Assembly: GCF_040807025.1 (NCBI RefSeq)
Contig: NC_090942.1
Location: 67,908,911 to 67,972,910 of the forward strand
Direction: 5' to 3'
Source: Struthio camelus
Taxonomy: Eukaryota > Chordata > Aves > Struthioniformes > Struthionidae
Length of the DNA stretch: 64,000 bases
Shown here: positions 61,620-64,000 of the stretch, piece after piece
Position numbering within the stretch: the first letter of the stretch is position 1
How the letters are laid out: the number at the start of each line of letters is the position of its first letter
Program-made: the position numbers and the translations under genes
Notes under the pieces: model-generated
Database searches by the model: none
What the model saw: only the letters and a program-made list of their open reading frames with translations
Told to the model about the DNA's origin: nothing

Positions 61620-63780
61620 CATGGTGGTCTTGGAAATATGCTTGAGGAAACTTCTTGGAAGAATCCCATGGGATTGGACCCTAGAAGGAAGAGGAGTCCA
61701 AGAGCTGGTTAATATTCAAGGATCACTTCCTCCAGGCTCAAGAGCAGTGCATCCCTATGAGCAAGAAGTCAAGCAGAGAGGGCAGGAGACCTGCATGGAT
61801 GAGCAAGGAACTCCTGGCAAAACTCAAACATAAGCAGGAAGCATACAGAAGGTGGAAAATGGGACAGGCCACTTGGGATGAACATAGGAATACTGTCAGA
61901 GAATGCAGGGATGTGACGAGGAAGGCCAAGGCCCATTTTGGAATTAAATTTGGCAAGGGATGTCAAGGACAACAAGAAAGGCTTCAAACACATCAGTAAC
62001 AAAAGGAAGCCTAGGGAAAATGTGGGCCCACTGCTGAATGGGGCAGGGACCCTGGCAACAGAAGACACAGAGAAGGCAGAGTTGCTGAATGCCTTCTCTG
62101 CTTCAGTCTTCACTGCTAAGGCCAGCCCTCAGGAATCCCTGACCCAGGAAACCAGGGAGAAAGTCTGGAGAGAGAAAGACTCTCCCTTGGTCAAAGAGGA
62201 CTGAGAGATCAGACAGTGTTAGAGATCATTTGTCCAAACTTGACATCCACAAATCCATGGACCCCGATGGGATGCATCCATGAGTGCTGAGGGAGCTGGT
62301 GGAAGTCGTCGCTAGGCCACTCTCCATCCTCTTGGAAAGGTCCTGGAGATCAGGAGAGACGCCTGAGGACTGGAAGAAAGCCAGCATCACTCCAGTCTTC
62401 CAAAAGGGCAAGAAGGAGGAGCCAGGAAACTCCAGGCCTGTCAGCCTCACCTCCCTCCCTGGAAAGGTGATGGAACAGCTCCTCCTGAAGGTCCTCACTA
62501 AGCATCTGGAGGACCAGAAGGTGATCAGGAGTAGTCAGCATGGATTCACAAGGGGGAAATCATGCTTGAGCAATCTGATAGCCTTCTATAATGGGAAAAT
62601 TAGCTGGATAGATGAGGGGAGAGCAGTGGATGTGGTCAACCTGGACTTCAGCAAGGCTTTTGACACTGTCTCCCATCACATCCTCCTAGGCAAGCTCAGG
62701 AAGTGCAGGCTGCGTGAGTGGACGGTGAGGTGGCTTGAGAACTGGCTGGATGGCAGAGCTCAGAGGGTTGTGGTGAATGGCGCAGAGTCAAGTTGGAGGC
62801 CTGTAGCTAGCAGCATCCCACACGGGTCGATATTGGCTCCAGTCTTGTTCAATATATTCATCAATGACCTGGATAAGGGAGAGAGTGCACCCTCAGCAAG
62901 TTTGCTGATGATACTAAACTGGGGGGAGAGGCTGACGCACCAGAAGGCTGTGCTGCCATTCAGAGGGACCTGGACAGGCTGGAAAGGTGGGTGGAGAGGA
63001 ACCTCCTGAAGTTCAACAAAGGCAAGGGCAAGGTCCTGCACCTGGGGAGGAATAACCCCATGCACCAGGACAGGCTGGGGGCTGACCTGCTGGAAAGCAA
63101 CTCCACGGAGAAGGACCTGGGAGTCCTGGTGGACAACAAGTTGACCATGAGCCAGCATGTGCCCTTGTGGCCAGGAAGGCCGATGGTATCCTGGGGTGCA
63201 TTGGGAAGAGTGTTGCCAGCAGGTCGAGGGAGGGGATCCTTCCCCTCTGCTCAGCCTCAGATGAGGCCTCACCTGGAGTACTGCGTCCAGTTCTGGGCTC
63301 CCCAGTACAAGAGAGACATGGCGCTACTGGAGAGAGTCCAGTGGAGGGCTACAAAGATGATGAGGGGACTGGAGCATCTCTCCTCTGAAGAAAGGCTGAG
63401 AGAGCTGGGCCTGTTCAGTCTGGAGAAGAGAAGACTGAGGGGGGATTTTATCAGGGTGTACAAGTATCTGAAGGGAGGGTATCAAGAGGATGGGACCAGC
63501 CTCTTCTCCGTGGTGCCCAGCAACAGGACGAGAGGCAACGGGCACAAACTGAAACACAGGAAGCTCTATCTGAACCTGAGGAAAAACTTCTTTCCTGTGA
63601 GGGTGACTGAGCACAGGAACAGGTTGCCCAGAGAGGTAGTGGAGTCTCCTTCGCTGGAGACAGTCAAAATTCACCTTGATGCAATCCTGGGCAACCTGTT
63701 CTAGATGACCCTGCTTGAGCAGGGGGGTTGGACTAGAAGGTCTCTAGAAGTCCCTTCCAACCTCAACCATTCTGTGATAC
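61620..63780 (+). mobile_element. CR1 LINE, long 5'-truncated copy with frameshifted ORF2
   Basis: This CR1 retrotransposon in plus orientation covers the linker after the endonuclease, the whole reverse transcriptase and the C-terminus of ORF2. Visible blocks in order are [20 protein letters not shown] (near 61790), the [17 protein letters not shown] region, [90 protein letters not shown], the FADD active-site motif at 62901-62912, and [11 protein letters not shown]. It ends with the CR1 3' sequence (CTTCCAACCTCAACCATTCTGTGAT). These blocks lie in three different frames: small indels occur near 61970, 62200-62280, 62873, 63157 and 63250-63262, so it is not functional. The left boundary is uncertain by perhaps 100 bases. 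Part of it is almost identical to the copy at 3069-4172. Confidence 0.93.
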
Positions 63781-64000
63781 AGAAGATAACTGCCAAGTTT
63801 GTTCATTTTGAGCAGTTTCACTTTTAAGTACTACAGCTGACAATTGCTTGGTTCTCTCCCACTGAAATTTGCTGTGACAGAACAAGCTCCACAGAAGCAT
63901 TTTCATTCAGTTTTAATCTGTTCTCCTTAAACTGAAGGGTTTTGTTTAAGGAAAATCTTCAGAATGGGATGCAGTAGTCAATACATCAAGTACCTGGTGA
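63781..64000 (+). other. DENND5B intron after the CR1 copy
   Basis: Unique AT-rich sequence to the window end. No feature seen. Confidence 0.8.

Larger units (their letters stand above)
43796..64000 (+). other. DENND5B: DENND5B intron 1 (continues beyond the window)
   Basis: More than 20 kb follows the exon 1 donor. I looked for the next DENND5B coding segment (the uDENN continuation) and did not find it, consistent with a very long first intron. Contents: GC-rich patches at 46440-46690, 54720-54970 and 55500-56600, an AT minisatellite at 50742-50926, hairpin-forming repeats at 45687-45714, 47919-47940 and 55250-55297, T runs at 51128-51144 and 60069-60094, and a CR1 copy at 61620-63780. No nested gene is recognised. 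Confidence 0.8.

Noticed and set aside
43800-64000. A second DENND5B coding exon
   Set aside because: I looked for the continuation of the uDENN domain and found no matching segment; intron 1 appears to extend past the window.
1-64000. CRISPR arrays, phage or bacterial defence systems, rRNA or tRNA genes, endogenous retroviral genes
   Set aside because: None seen. The spliced genes and CR1 elements show this is vertebrate nuclear DNA.

Overview
The window looks like a piece of a bird genome. It carries three CR1 LINE copies with the usual avian 3' end, intron-rich vertebrate genes, and two CpG-island promoters. The gene order AMN1 - ETFBKMT - DENND5B matches the order and relative orientations I recall for human 12p11. 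No prokaryotic, viral or CRISPR signal was found. The species cannot be named from the sequence alone.

Layout. Positions 1-16552 hold the 3' part of AMN1 (+): three coding exons at 7616-7672, 12025-12136 and 16479-16552, separated by introns of about 4.3 kb. The first 7.6 kb is intron with an inserted CR1 copy (3069-4172, minus). Positions 16553-20378 are the AMN1 3' UTR and downstream DNA, with a compound microsatellite (17969-18134) and an old CR1 piece (18668-19072). Positions 20379-28.6 kb hold ETFBKMT (-), convergent with AMN1: three coding exons give a complete predicted 271-residue methyltransferase, and a CpG island at 28.04-28.66 kb is its likely promoter. Positions 28.7-43.3 kb are intergenic, and I recognise no gene there. 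From 43.33 kb a second CpG island contains coding exon 1 of DENND5B (+, ATG at 43684), divergent from ETFBKMT. From 43796 to the window end is DENND5B intron 1, with a GC-rich block near 55.5-56.6 kb and a long CR1 copy at 61.6-63.78 kb (+).

The three genes do not form a pathway. AMN1 is a leucine-rich-repeat protein, ETFBKMT modifies the mitochondrial electron-transfer flavoprotein, and DENND5B is a DENN-domain Rab exchange factor. They share a conserved neighbourhood only.

I did not find a new biological system. The best non-routine observations are: a roughly 21-24 bp micro-inversion inside one CR1 copy, revealed by comparison with the other; signs that the two CR1 copies come from a recently active family; a coding-looking 94-codon ORF at 26218-26502 that I cannot assign; and several perfect or near-perfect inverted repeats.
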